Assembly: GCA_023433205.1 (NCBI GenBank)
Contig: JAEZDS010000127.1
Span: forward strand, 1-20,932
Reading direction: 5' to 3'
Source of the DNA: Bacteroidota bacterium
GTDB taxonomy: Bacteria > Bacteroidota > Bacteroidia > B-17B0 > Aurantibacillaceae
DNA length: 20,932 nt
Shown here: piece by piece, positions 1 through 7,331 of the stretch
How positions within the stretch are numbered: the stretch's first letter is position 1
How the letters are laid out: each line of letters begins with the position of its first letter
Notes under the pieces: generated by a model
What the model was told of the DNA's origin: nothing
Seen by the model: the letters and a program-made list of their open reading frames with translations, nothing else
The model's database searches: none
Program-made: the position numbers and the translations under genes

Positions 1-449
1 AGAAAGCGGTATTCCTGGTTATAGGCGGGAATCTCGAAAACATTATTCCGGTAGCCTTCTCTTAAAAAGTGAGCGATATAATAAAAAAGCCAGCCCCTGA
101 AAAAACCTACTCCATAACCGTTTCCGAAGTGCATTGCCTGCATCACGTGAAAGGCCTCATGAACAATATCCGCGAGGCACTGTGCCCTCGATTCATCGAA
201 TTTCCGCAGATAGATACGGAACCTGCCCGTAGAATAAAACTGCGGCAGCGCCTGGGCGTTCACATAAGGTGCCACTACCGGGGTAAACCAGGGCAGCCCC
301 TCATAAAAGTCAACCCTGTCCCAGTTCACTGAAGGATAAAGTGTTTGCAGGATCTTCAGTGTCTCAGGCTTCACCTCATACTTCCTGAGAAAGAAGCTTT
401 TTCTTACGGATCTCAAAAATTGCCCGGGGTTTTTAAGTTTCCATTTCAT
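1..449 (-). CDS. Zinc-metalloprotease-like protein with HEAFH motif, C-terminus cut by window edge
   Basis: The frame starts at ATG 449-447 and stays open for 149 codons to the left edge, so only the N-terminal part is visible. The key motif is HEAFH (residues 97-101) inside IVHEAFHVMQ, an HExxH zinc-binding and catalytic signature. A downstream FEIPAYNQE segment (138-146) offers glutamates as a possible third ligand, with an arrangement resembling small gluzincin-like or DUF4157-like peptidase folds. No signal peptide is seen; the N-terminus is basic (MKWKLKNPG). The start lies 29 nt downstream of the oxidoreductase stop on the same strand, so it may be the last gene of the polyketide operon. 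The opposite-strand frame at 69-332 is its shadow. The substrate is unknown; the family call rests on the motif alone. Confidence 0.72.
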   Translation of the reverse strand, partial: MKWKLKNPGQFLRSVRKSFFLRKYEVKPETLKILQTLYPSVNWDRVDFYEGLPWFTPVVAPYVNAQALPQFYSTGRFRIYLRKFDESRAQCLADIVHEAFHVMQAMHFGNGYGVGFFRGWLFYYIAHFLREGYRNNVFEIPAYNQEYRF

Positions 450-478
450 CTAATAACTCTGATAGCAATTCACATGCC

Positions 479-1591
479 CTAAAATGGCACCCCGTGCGTA
501 GAGGCAATTAGTTTGTTTTTTACCTTTCCCAGCGGCTGCAGGACCCTAAGCGCCAGATGGCTGAGATAAGGTTTCCCGAATAGGTATTGTAGCTGCTGGC
601 CCCGCCTGATACGGGCGCTGAAGGCGTTGTGCCAGCTCTGTTTGTAAGACTTTTCCAGTTCGCTGCGTGTGAGTTCTCCGGCCAGGAAGCGGTTCAACAA
701 GCCTCCCAGCACAAAACTGGCATAGGCCGACATACTCATGCCGTTTCCCGTAAGAGGGCTAATACAACCTGCTGCATCGCCAAGGTAAATGAGATTGCTG
801 TCGCTGGTGTTTTTTGCAGTAAAACGGATGTTGCTGATGGTGAGAGGACGGTCAAAAATAAATTCGGAATTGTGGAAGATCTCCTTCAGATGGGGATTTC
901 TGGTTACTACCTGAGTTTCCATTTCAGCAATATTGTTGCGGTGCTTTAGCAGATTTGAAGTATGGCTCAGATAACACAAACAATAACGGTCGCCCTCTAT
1001 GCGGCTTACTCCACAATATCCTCTTTTAAAGTTGTGCAGAGCGATGGTGTCGCCTGGCAGGTTACTGCGGATGTGGTATTTCACGCCAACATAATTATCA
1101 GTTGCTTCTTTCTGCTTCTGCTCCTTCGCAAAAAAGGGCGTGTTTTTCCCGAATGCACCTACCGTGATACTGCTTGTATATTCTCCATTGGCGGTAACAA
1201 TGTTGTTACCCTTAACCGACTGCACTTTTGTATTATCTTTTACCGTGACGCCGGCCTGTAGCGCGAGGGAAAGAAGCTCTGAGTCGAGTTTGTACCGGCT
1301 TATGCCAAAGCCGCCCAGCCCCAGCCCCGCGCTGAATTTATAGCCTTCTTCCGAGGAAATAGCGAGTTTGCTGATCTGCGGAAGATCCCATTCGTCCAGC
1401 CTTAAACCCAGCCTTAAGAGGAAGCCAACACATTCGTTAGATACGTACTCTCCGCAAACTTTGTGAAAAGGGTAGGTGCTTTTCTCAAAAACAACAACCG
1501 ACCATCCCAGTCGCGCGAGCTGAATTGAGAGACAGAGACCTGCCATGCCTCCGCCAATAATGGCACAGTCGTATGTTTTAGTTTCAGTCAT
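479..1591 (-). CDS. FAD-dependent oxidoreductase (geranylgeranyl-reductase / aromatic hydroxylase type)
   Basis: Protein of 370 aa using ATG at 1591. That start overlaps the methyltransferase stop by 8 nt and places the dinucleotide fold at the very N-terminus, whereas a longer frame to 1717 only adds Cys/Ser-rich shadow sequence. Residues 11-18 (IIGGGMAG) and the acidic E36 form the FAD-binding Rossmann start. VCGEYVSNE (45-53) is typical of the geranylgeranyl-reductase-like branch. The ISRYKLD stretch (about 97-103) and GDAAGCISPLTGNGM (271-285) are the other FAD-contact motifs. In related clusters such flavoproteins hydroxylate a polyketide phenol toward a quinone or reduce prenyl double bonds. 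Here it is the last biosynthetic gene of the ubiA-PKS-methyltransferase operon. Which reaction it performs cannot be decided from sequence. Confidence 0.88.
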   Translation of the reverse strand: MTETKTYDCAIIGGGMAGLCLSIQLARLGWSVVVFEKSTYPFHKVCGEYVSNECVGFLLRLGLRLDEWDLPQISKLAISSEEGYKFSAGLGLGGFGISRYKLDSELLSLALQAGVTVKDNTKVQSVKGNNIVTANGEYTSSITVGAFGKNTPFFAKEQKQKEATDNYVGVKYHIRSNLPGDTIALHNFKRGYCGVSRIEGDRYCLCYLSHTSNLLKHRNNIAEMETQVVTRNPHLKEIFHNSEFIFDRPLTISNIRFTAKNTSDSNLIYLGDAAGCISPLTGNGMSMSAYASFVLGGLLNRFLAGELTRSELEKSYKQSWHNAFSARIRRGQQLQYLFGKPYLSHLALRVLQPLGKVKNKLIASTHGVPF

Positions 1592-2276
1592 TGTACACGA
1601 TGATCTGGTGCCTGAATGCCCATCTGCCGGCGATGGAATATTTTTTGATCTCCGCTTTTTGCAGCAGCTGCACCCACTCTGCTTTTGTGAAGCCACGCAG
1701 CACTGAAAGTGGAGCATCGTTTTTCACCAGCTGCGATCTAGAGAACAGCCTGGTTAGGAGCCGTATGCCGTAATAGGCAAAAGCGTTCCTTGCAAGATCG
1801 TTGATCACCAGGGTAATTTTATTCGTACGGGCGAAACTAAGCAGGTCTATTATTTCTTCATCTGTAAGGTGATGGCAAAAGAGAGAGGCGTGCAGTACGT
1901 CGATCTCAGGCACGTGATTCTGCACGTTACGGTAGTCGTCGCAGATAAAGTGAACGCCGGCTAAGCCTTCGCAGCGCTGCGTAGAGTATGAAACGCAGAA
2001 CTGATTCAGGTCAATTCCTTTGATCTGGATATTATAACTTTTGGCTCTGCTCCATTTGCTCAGCCGCATTGCGGCGTCGCCTCCTCCGCTGCCAATATCA
2101 ACCACTACCGAAGGTTTTTTGGGAGACAAAACCTTTTTAAGTGCCGACATGCTGGTGCTGTATCCTCCCAGCCAGGAATTGATGGTGTGTAGTTCACGCA
2201 AATTCAGGGCAAGCTGTTCAGCGGGGATGGATGGGTCGTCCAGCATTTCCTTTGTATGACTTCTCTGTTTAAACAT
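1584..2276 (-). CDS. Class I SAM-dependent methyltransferase
   Basis: Protein of 230 aa from ATG 2276. A TTG at 2297 would add seven residues but is less likely because ATG 2276 overlaps the polyketide synthase stop by 8 nt, the same arrangement as at the next junction. Motif I is VVVDIGSGGGD (57-67), the SAM-binding glycine loop, followed by an acidic strand end at GIDL (D89). HASLFCHHLTDEE is the usual motif after strand 4. By position between the type III PKS and the flavoprotein it probably methylates the polyketide ring on oxygen or carbon, as srsB does in the Streptomyces srsABC alkylresorcinol pathway. That role is inferred from context; the fold assignment is firm. Confidence 0.87.
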   Translation of the reverse strand: MFKQRSHTKEMLDDPSIPAEQLALNLRELHTINSWLGGYSTSMSALKKVLSPKKPSVVVDIGSGGGDAAMRLSKWSRAKSYNIQIKGIDLNQFCVSYSTQRCEGLAGVHFICDDYRNVQNHVPEIDVLHASLFCHHLTDEEIIDLLSFARTNKITLVINDLARNAFAYYGIRLLTRLFSRSQLVKNDAPLSVLRGFTKAEWVQLLQKAEIKKYSIAGRWAFRHQIIVYND

Positions 2277-3363
2277 AGTGCATAATAGCTGATTCAACGC
2301 TTAATCCGGGACCAAAGGCGGCGGTGTAGATCTGTTCGCCGCTTATTACCGTGTTGTCTGAGGAGAGTTGTTTCAGTACGAACAAGATCGTGGCCGATGA
2401 CATGTTGCCGAAATTTCTCAGCACATGGTACGAACTTGCCAGCTCGTGCTTGCTGAGGGTCATTGAAGTGCAAAAATCATCAAGGATCTTTTTACCACCC
2501 GGATGAATGGCCCAGTGTTTTATTTCTTCTCTTCTGATGCCATTCTCATCCAGCACCTCATGGAAACTGGTGTTTAAAAGTCCGGAAACATAAGCGCTGA
2601 GGTTCATAATAAAGCCCTTTTCTGAAAGCGACCAGGCCATGTGTTTGTGACCTTCGTGCAGTAGCAGCGAATGGAACTGCCCCATGTATAAGGGCCGGTA
2701 ATACAAACTGAGCGCGGCAGAGGGTTTGCCCACCAGCGCCGCCGCCGAACCATCGGCGAAAAGCATATTCGAAAGAATATAGTCATCGGAGTAATCGCGC
2801 TGAAAATGGATGGTGCAGAGTTCAGTACAAACCACCAGAACCAGCGATCCGGGTTCGCTGCGGGTAATATGGCTGGCCTGCTTAAGGGCCAGCAGCGCGG
2901 CATTACAGCCCATGAAGTTTATACTGCTGCGTTGTACAGTACGTTTAAGTCCCAGTTCACGGGCAAGTTCAATGTCCAGGCCTGGGGCAAACAGTCCGGT
3001 GCAGGTTACGGTGATAATGTGCGTAACCTTATCTCTGATCTTTTCAAAATTTTTGATCGCGTGAACAGCTTTTAGTGAGAGTTTTAATGCCTCTTCTCTG
3101 AAGATCAGCATACGTTCGGTTAAACCAGGCAGTTTATTCTGCGGTTGCTCGCTGTAAAAGAAATGTTGATCGTTGTTTTTTCCGCCAAAGTCAGATAACA
3201 CTGAGTAACGTTGCTGAATACCGCTTTTTCTTGCAACCGCTCCTATCTTCCTCTGAATAGCACTATCATTCACCTGCAGTGGCGCATTATAAAATGCCTC
3301 AAGTTCATGCTGCTGGTGCAGATGTGCGGGGTTGGCAGTTTCTATACACAGCAGATAACTCAT
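2269..3363 (-). CDS. Type III polyketide synthase (chalcone/stilbene synthase family)
   Basis: Protein of 364 aa from ATG 3363, which overlaps the prenyltransferase stop as ATGA; this is a normal length for the family. The catalytic triad is complete: nucleophile Cys153 in INFMGCNAA, His287 in WAIHPGGKK, and Asn320 in RNFGNMSSA. The C-terminal GPGLSVES segment (351-358) matches the family's GFGPGL loop. These enzymes are soluble homodimers that extend an acyl-CoA starter with malonyl-CoA and cyclise the product to resorcinols, pyrones or phloroglucinols. Bacterial members in similar gene sets often use long fatty acyl starters. No ACP or adenylation gene is nearby, consistent with an acyl-CoA starter. 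The exact product is unknown. Confidence 0.93.
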   Translation of the reverse strand: MSYLLCIETANPAHLHQQHELEAFYNAPLQVNDSAIQRKIGAVARKSGIQQRYSVLSDFGGKNNDQHFFYSEQPQNKLPGLTERMLIFREEALKLSLKAVHAIKNFEKIRDKVTHIITVTCTGLFAPGLDIELARELGLKRTVQRSSINFMGCNAALLALKQASHITRSEPGSLVLVVCTELCTIHFQRDYSDDYILSNMLFADGSAAALVGKPSAALSLYYRPLYMGQFHSLLLHEGHKHMAWSLSEKGFIMNLSAYVSGLLNTSFHEVLDENGIRREEIKHWAIHPGGKKILDDFCTSMTLSKHELASSYHVLRNFGNMSSATILFVLKQLSSDNTVISGEQIYTAAFGPGLSVESAIMHYV

Positions 3364-4232
3364 GGTCGCAGGAAAAATAAAAGTGAAAAACAGGTTCCGC
3401 AGCACATGGCCGACACAAGGTTCATTTGCATGGTGTTTCTGAAGGAAGCTGCCCGGGGATCGCGCCACACCTTTCGACACCAGTCGGCAAAAAAATATAA
3501 CAGGGGCAGCAGAAAAAGCTGCAGCAGAAAAAAACCTTTCAGGTCATCTATCTCATTAAAATAGAAATAGAAGCTGACATTACAAAGAACGAACATCAGC
3601 AAAGAAAATATAAAGGTGCCTTTCACTCCCAGCAGCATGCTGATTGTTTGAACTCCTGCTGTTTTATCGGCGTGGTGCTGGTACACTTGTGTAAGCGGAT
3701 AGGCGGCAGCCAGCTGCAGTGAGCAGGCGAGCAGCAGCCACAGAAGCGAAAGGTTGGGCCGGGGAGCATGGCCACTTATGCCCGCCAGCGCCATATAACA
3801 GGTGAAGGCGCCCTGAAAAAATACAACAACAAAAAAACCTCCAAGCGGATATTTTTTCAGTCGTACACCTGGAGCGCTGTAGGCCCTTGAAGCCAGAATG
3901 TACAACAACACGCAACTTGCAAAGAATGGATGTACAAAAAGGAACGCGAGCAATACGGCTGCCAGATCAAACAGCAGCGTGATGCGGAAAAGTTCGGAAG
4001 TTGGCAATGGCGGCGATTCAAGCCCTCCTATACTGCCGGTATCACGGTCAACGTAACTATTGTAGCCGTTACTTGCGGGATAAACCAGGAGATGCAGAAT
4101 AAGGAAACTGTACAAAGCACCTTGCGGTTCAATAGACGGTGCCTGGCTTAGTGCAAGCAGGTAAACGGGCGCCAGATAAAACGAAAAGGGGATCCGCAGC
4201 AATTTGACCGTATTTTTTGAGACTGAAAGCAT
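3360..4232 (-). CDS. UbiA-family membrane prenyltransferase
   Basis: Protein of 290 aa from ATG 4232, with about eight hydrophobic membrane segments. The first prenyl-diphosphate/Mg motif is NSYVDRDTG (N58-D62-D64), and YSAPGVRLKKYPLGG (118-132) is the family's conserved loop. The second motif, QVYQHHADKTAGVQT (182-196), keeps only D189 of the usual pair of acidic residues. These enzymes transfer isoprenyl chains to aromatic or quinone-like acceptors in the membrane. As first gene of the operon, with a 4-nt ATGA overlap into the polyketide synthase, its likely acceptor is the polyketide ring. It could instead attach a prenyl chain to another aromatic. The divergent regulator starts 196 bp away. 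Confidence 0.9.
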   Translation of the reverse strand: MLSVSKNTVKLLRIPFSFYLAPVYLLALSQAPSIEPQGALYSFLILHLLVYPASNGYNSYVDRDTGSIGGLESPPLPTSELFRITLLFDLAAVLLAFLFVHPFFASCVLLYILASRAYSAPGVRLKKYPLGGFFVVVFFQGAFTCYMALAGISGHAPRPNLSLLWLLLACSLQLAAAYPLTQVYQHHADKTAGVQTISMLLGVKGTFIFSLLMFVLCNVSFYFYFNEIDDLKGFFLLQLFLLPLLYFFADWCRKVWRDPRAASFRNTMQMNLVSAMCCGTCFSLLFFLRP

Positions 4233-4240
4233 TATTTGTT

Positions 4241-4257
4241 CTGTTAACAGCTGTTAA
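4241..4257. promoter_or_regulatory. Perfect palindrome / direct repeat upstream of the ubiA-PKS operon
   Basis: CTGTTAA occurs at 4241-4247 and again at 4251-4257, exactly 10 bp (one helical turn) apart. The inner 4244-4257 (TTAACAGCTGTTAA) is a perfect 14-bp palindrome. It lies 9-25 bp before the prenyltransferase start codon, within the intergenic region shared with the divergent AraC-type regulator. This fits an operator for that regulator or another dimeric DNA-binding protein. Function is inferred from symmetry and position only. Confidence 0.45.
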
Positions 4258-4329
4258 ATTCTGATGCCAGCAATTTGGGGGCAGGTTGCTGAATTAAATA
4301 CCCATTACCGGAGATTTGGTCCCGGCCTA

Positions 4330-4392
4330 CCTAAAGGCTAATTCGTCGCCGAAAGGCTGGCTTTGGTATATCGGGCCTAAAAGGGCCTGAAA
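4330..4392. repeat. Short direct repeats in the divergent regulator/operon intergenic region
   Basis: GGGCCTAAAA (4373-4382) is followed immediately by GGGCCTGAAA (4383-4392), a 10-bp tandem duplication. Upstream, CTAAAGGCT (4331-4339) and CGAAAGGCT (4350-4358) are repeated 19 bp apart. All lie just upstream of the AraC-type regulator gene. Spacings near one and two helical turns are compatible with regulator half-sites, but the repeats could equally be local slippage products. Confidence 0.3.
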
Positions 4393-4400
4393 GCCTGCTT

Positions 4401-4408
4401 TATATTTG
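4401..4408 (+). promoter_or_regulatory. Candidate -7 element for the AraC-type regulator
   Basis: TATATTTG matches the Bacteroidota -7 consensus TAnnTTTG exactly and lies 20 nt before the start codon at 4429. No convincing TTG -33 element is found at the usual 19-20 bp spacing, so the promoter may be weak or activator-dependent. Confidence 0.4.
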
Positions 4409-4428
4409 AACAGAAATAGATCAGAATT

Positions 4429-5451
4429 ATGGCAGGAGGAGAGTTAATATTTGATTCGTATGATGTAACCTCAGTACTTACAGGGTTTGCGAATTACTTT
4501 GATACCCCGGTAATAGATGAAAAAGCTGAAATGCGGGTTGAAGTTCCCCGTAGTTTTGGTGAAGGGTGGATAAGAGCAGTTGATTTCAGGGATGGTTTAA
4601 GTATCCTGGTTTTTAATGTGAATCTGAAAAAAGATGTTTCCATCACTTACCGCTGTGAGGCGCCGCCACCTCTGCGGCTTATCTTTTGTGTGGAGAATGA
4701 CCTTAAACATATCATCAAGGGCGACCGCATGCAGTATCAGCTGACTTACCTTTTAGGTTCAATGGTAAGCGGAACCCGTGGGAATGATCAGGTATTTTTG
4801 GTACCTGCCGAAAAGCAGGTGTACTGCTATTGTATTGAAATAGACAGGGTGCGTTATGCCACCAAGATGGGTGATACTGTAACCATGCTGCCAGAGGAAC
4901 TGCGTGATGTGTTCGCCGACACCTTGTCAGCAAAACCTTTCCTGTACCAGGGCCATTATAGCCTGACGATCGCCCAGTGTATTCAGAACATCAGAAAAAC
5001 AGAATATGCGGGACTGGTAAAAAGGGTTTACCTCGAATCACAAACACTTGAGATCCTTGCCATGCAGGTAAAACAGTTTATTGATGACCTTACGCCCAGC
5101 AAAAACCAGTCGGTGCTGCGCAAAAGAGATATGGAACTGATCATTGAAGCAAGGAACCGCCTGCTCTCGAACCTGATAGATCCTCCCACCATCAAAGAGC
5201 TGGCCATGCTAACCGGCACCAACGAGAACAAGCTGAAAAAGGGTTTCAGACTATTGTACAACACCAGCATAAACAAACTTCTGCAGAACGAGCGTTTAAG
5301 TAAGGCCAAATTGCTGATAGCGGAAGAAAGTTATCCTATCAAAGAGATAGCCCGGATGGTGGGATACAAACATTCCGGCCATTTTACTGCAAAATTCAGG
5401 AAAAAATTTGGCGTGCTACCCAAAGAGTATATCAAGAGGATCGTGCAGTAA
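4429..5451 (+). CDS. AraC-family transcriptional regulator, PchR-like
   Basis: Protein of 340 aa. The C-terminal part (about 237-338) is an AraC/XylS double helix-turn-helix: the first in TIKELAMLTGTNENKLKKGF, the second in YPIKEIARMVGYKHSGHFTAKF, ending with the conserved FGVLPKEY. The N-terminal 200 residues form a beta-rich sensor-like region, and the linker with the YLESQTLEILAMQVKQF pattern resembles PchR-type regulators common in Bacteroidota. It is transcribed divergently from the ubiA-PKS-methyltransferase-oxidoreductase operon, sharing a 196-bp intergenic region with repeats, so control of that operon is the simplest hypothesis. The ligand is unknown. Confidence 0.88.
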   Translation: MAGGELIFDSYDVTSVLTGFANYFDTPVIDEKAEMRVEVPRSFGEGWIRAVDFRDGLSILVFNVNLKKDVSITYRCEAPPPLRLIFCVENDLKHIIKGDRMQYQLTYLLGSMVSGTRGNDQVFLVPAEKQVYCYCIEIDRVRYATKMGDTVTMLPEELRDVFADTLSAKPFLYQGHYSLTIAQCIQNIRKTEYAGLVKRVYLESQTLEILAMQVKQFIDDLTPSKNQSVLRKRDMELIIEARNRLLSNLIDPPTIKELAMLTGTNENKLKKGFRLLYNTSINKLLQNERLSKAKLLIAEESYPIKEIARMVGYKHSGHFTAKFRKKFGVLPKEYIKRIVQ

Positions 5452-5490
5452 TTGTTAACTGAGGCTCTAACATCAAATACGTCATCTGCA

Positions 5491-5511
5491 AAGCCGTGTC
5501 AAGGCCGGCTT
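5491..5511. terminator. Weak hairpin in the 149-bp convergent gap
   Basis: AAGCCG (5491-5496) pairs with CGGCTT (5506-5511) around a 9-nt loop, between the stop of the AraC-type regulator and the convergent end of mlaD. A run of A residues follows at 5532-5539 but no adjacent T tract. It may help end transcription; the signal is weak. Confidence 0.2.
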
Positions 5512-5600
5512 AGCGGAAGCTCCTGAGCAGTAAAAAAAACTATTTTGCCGGGAATCTTTGCGCAAACCTTAGTGCGGTGCTGCTTCAGATTTCAGAATGT

Positions 5601-6551
5601 TTATTTATTCTTTTTCCTGAAATATTTTTTGAAGGGCCAGGAGTGCTGAAGTGCTTCCAGGTCTTCATCAAGTTTTTTAGAACCGGATGAAAGGTTACTG
5701 ATGGTGGTTTTAAGCTGAGCTCCTGCTTCTTCGTCGTGAAGCAGAACTCCCACAGGAGTGTTGGTATTTCCACTTGCTGTTTTGAGGTTGTTCACCATCA
5801 CTTCGGCAGAGTCAGCCGTGGCGTTAAGGCTGTTAACCGATCTTTTAATTGAAGGATAAAGGGAGGTGTCGGCGCTGATGGAACTTAGAAAAGTTCCTTT
5901 TTTATTGAGATTACCGGTAAATGTACTGAGGTCGTTGATCATTTTTTCGGCCCGGGTTGAAGCGTGGCGCAGGTTTGCAGCAGCCACCGAAAGGTCGTTG
6001 AACAGGTTTTCATCGTGGATGATCTTTCCGATGTTCCCCTGTCCTTTGCTGATCCTTTCACTCATCTTTTTTACGTCTTTGGTGATCTCAAGCAGGTTGA
6101 GGTTGTTTTCCTGAAGGGTATTCATCATCTCCTCGCTTGAAAGTGTGTTCTCCACTTCCAGGGTATCACCTTCTTCAATGGCCTCTGTCCGTTCTGTTCC
6201 CCCGGTGATAACAAGGATCTTGTTTCCTATCAGTCCGTCGGTGCTGATCTTGACTTTTGCGTCCTTACGGATGTAATTTCGCGCTGCCTGATCAATGTTC
6301 ATGACTACGCGTACATCTGAGCTGCCAACAAACCTTATGGTTTTAATGGTACCGATCTTAACTCCCGAGAACCAGATGTTGTTGCCTTTCTGCAATCCGT
6401 TAACATCGTCGAAGGCTGCGCTAACATGCAATTTACGCGAGAAGGTGTTTCGCAGGTTGCCTATAGTAAGTATACCGGCCACCAGGAATAGAATGCCCAG
6501 CAATACAAATATGCCCACCACCACTGTTCTTTTGTTCTGCGACTTATCCAT
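5601..6551 (-). CDS. mlaD: MlaD/MCE-domain lipid-transport protein
   Basis: Protein of 316 aa with one N-terminal transmembrane anchor (about residues 9-33) after a basic MDKSQNKR start. An MCE domain follows (about 38-118), containing the typical NGLQKGNNIWFSGVKIGTI and STDGLIGNKILVITGG segments. The long C-terminal region (about 130-310) is rich in helical, Asn/Ser/Lys-containing sequence and probably forms the needle or tunnel that contacts lipid in the periplasm. MCE proteins hexamerise on an MlaEF ABC transporter and carry phospholipids between inner and outer membranes. The gene starts 2 nt after mlaF and is the last of a three-gene operon. Proteins of this type in Bacteroidota lack detectable MlaB/MlaC partners in the operon, as here. 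Confidence 0.92.
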   Translation of the reverse strand: MDKSQNKRTVVVGIFVLLGILFLVAGILTIGNLRNTFSRKLHVSAAFDDVNGLQKGNNIWFSGVKIGTIKTIRFVGSSDVRVVMNIDQAARNYIRKDAKVKISTDGLIGNKILVITGGTERTEAIEEGDTLEVENTLSSEEMMNTLQENNLNLLEITKDVKKMSERISKGQGNIGKIIHDENLFNDLSVAAANLRHASTRAEKMINDLSTFTGNLNKKGTFLSSISADTSLYPSIKRSVNSLNATADSAEVMVNNLKTASGNTNTPVGVLLHDEEAGAQLKTTISNLSSGSKKLDEDLEALQHSWPFKKYFRKKNK

Positions 6552-6553
6552 TG

Positions 6554-7330
6554 TTATGTTGTAAAATTGTAATTATAAAAACTTTGTACCCGTTCATCTT
6601 TAAGGCTGAATACCTCGCTGAAAGTGCCCACCTTTATAAATCTTCCGTCGAGCAGCATTGCCACCCTGTCGCCTGTACTTTTTGCGCAGGTAAGATCGTG
6701 GGTAATAATGATGGAACTGGTGTGATAACGTTCCTGAACTTCATTGATGAGGTCGTTGATCTCTATGCTTGTGATAGGGTCAAGACCCGAAGTGGGTTCA
6801 TCGTATAACATGATCTCAGGCTTAAGCACCAGTGTTCTTGCGATACCTATTCTTTTTTTCTGACCACCGGAAAGGTCCGCGGGCATTTGATTAATATGAC
6901 TTTTTAGTCCCACGGCTTCCAGCACTTCTTCCACCCTGGCGTTCACTTCCTGTCTGCTGAGATGTTTTACATTCATGGTGAGCGGAAATTCAATGTTCTG
7001 CCTCACGCTCATACTGTCGTACAATGCGCTGTTCTGGAAGGAGAATCCTATTTTAAGCCTGAGCTGGTCGAGGTCTTTGCCTTTTAAACTCGCGAGGTCA
7101 TTGCCAAGTACCTTAACTACTCCGCTATCGGCCTGCAGCAGCCCGATGATGATCTTTATGAGCACCGATTTTCCGGTACCTGAGCGCCCCAGTACTACTA
7201 CATTCTCGCCACGGTACAGGTCAAGATCTATTCCCCTCAGCACCGCGGCATCCGGAAACGACTTGTGGAGGTCGCGGATATAGATTACCAGTTCGGCACC
7301 GGTGCTGCTATGTGGGTTGGGTTTGTCCAT
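6554..7330 (-). CDS. mlaF: MlaF-type ABC transporter ATPase
   Basis: Protein of 258 aa from ATG 7330, one nucleotide after the mlaE stop; an upstream non-ATG extension inside mlaE is rejected. All ATPase motifs are present: Walker A GRSGTGKS (48-55), Q-loop Q99, signature LSGGQ (153-157), Walker B IMLYDEP with D177/E178, D-loop SGLDP, and switch His211 in IITHD. It is the cytoplasmic energising subunit of the MCE lipid transporter, pairing with the adjacent MlaE permease. The motif pattern AVLRGIDLDLYRGENVVVLGRSGTGKS is characteristic of the Mla/Ttg2A branch. Confidence 0.94.
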   Translation of the reverse strand: MDKPNPHSSTGAELVIYIRDLHKSFPDAAVLRGIDLDLYRGENVVVLGRSGTGKSVLIKIIIGLLQADSGVVKVLGNDLASLKGKDLDQLRLKIGFSFQNSALYDSMSVRQNIEFPLTMNVKHLSRQEVNARVEEVLEAVGLKSHINQMPADLSGGQKKRIGIARTLVLKPEIMLYDEPTSGLDPITSIEINDLINEVQERYHTSSIIITHDLTCAKSTGDRVAMLLDGRFIKVGTFSEVFSLKDERVQSFYNYNFTT

Positions 7331-7331
7331 C

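Noticed and set aside
69..332. Plus-strand frame of 87 codons
   Set aside because: Antisense shadow of the HEAFH-containing minus-strand gene, which carries a coherent metalloprotease-like motif.
1592..1717. N-terminal extension of the FAD oxidoreductase
   Set aside because: It would be Cys/Ser-rich, overlap the methyltransferase gene, and push the FAD-binding motif away from its usual N-terminal position; ATG 1591 is better.
3364..3480. N-terminal extension of the type III PKS
   Set aside because: It lies inside the prenyltransferase gene; the ATGA overlap start at 3363 gives the standard length.
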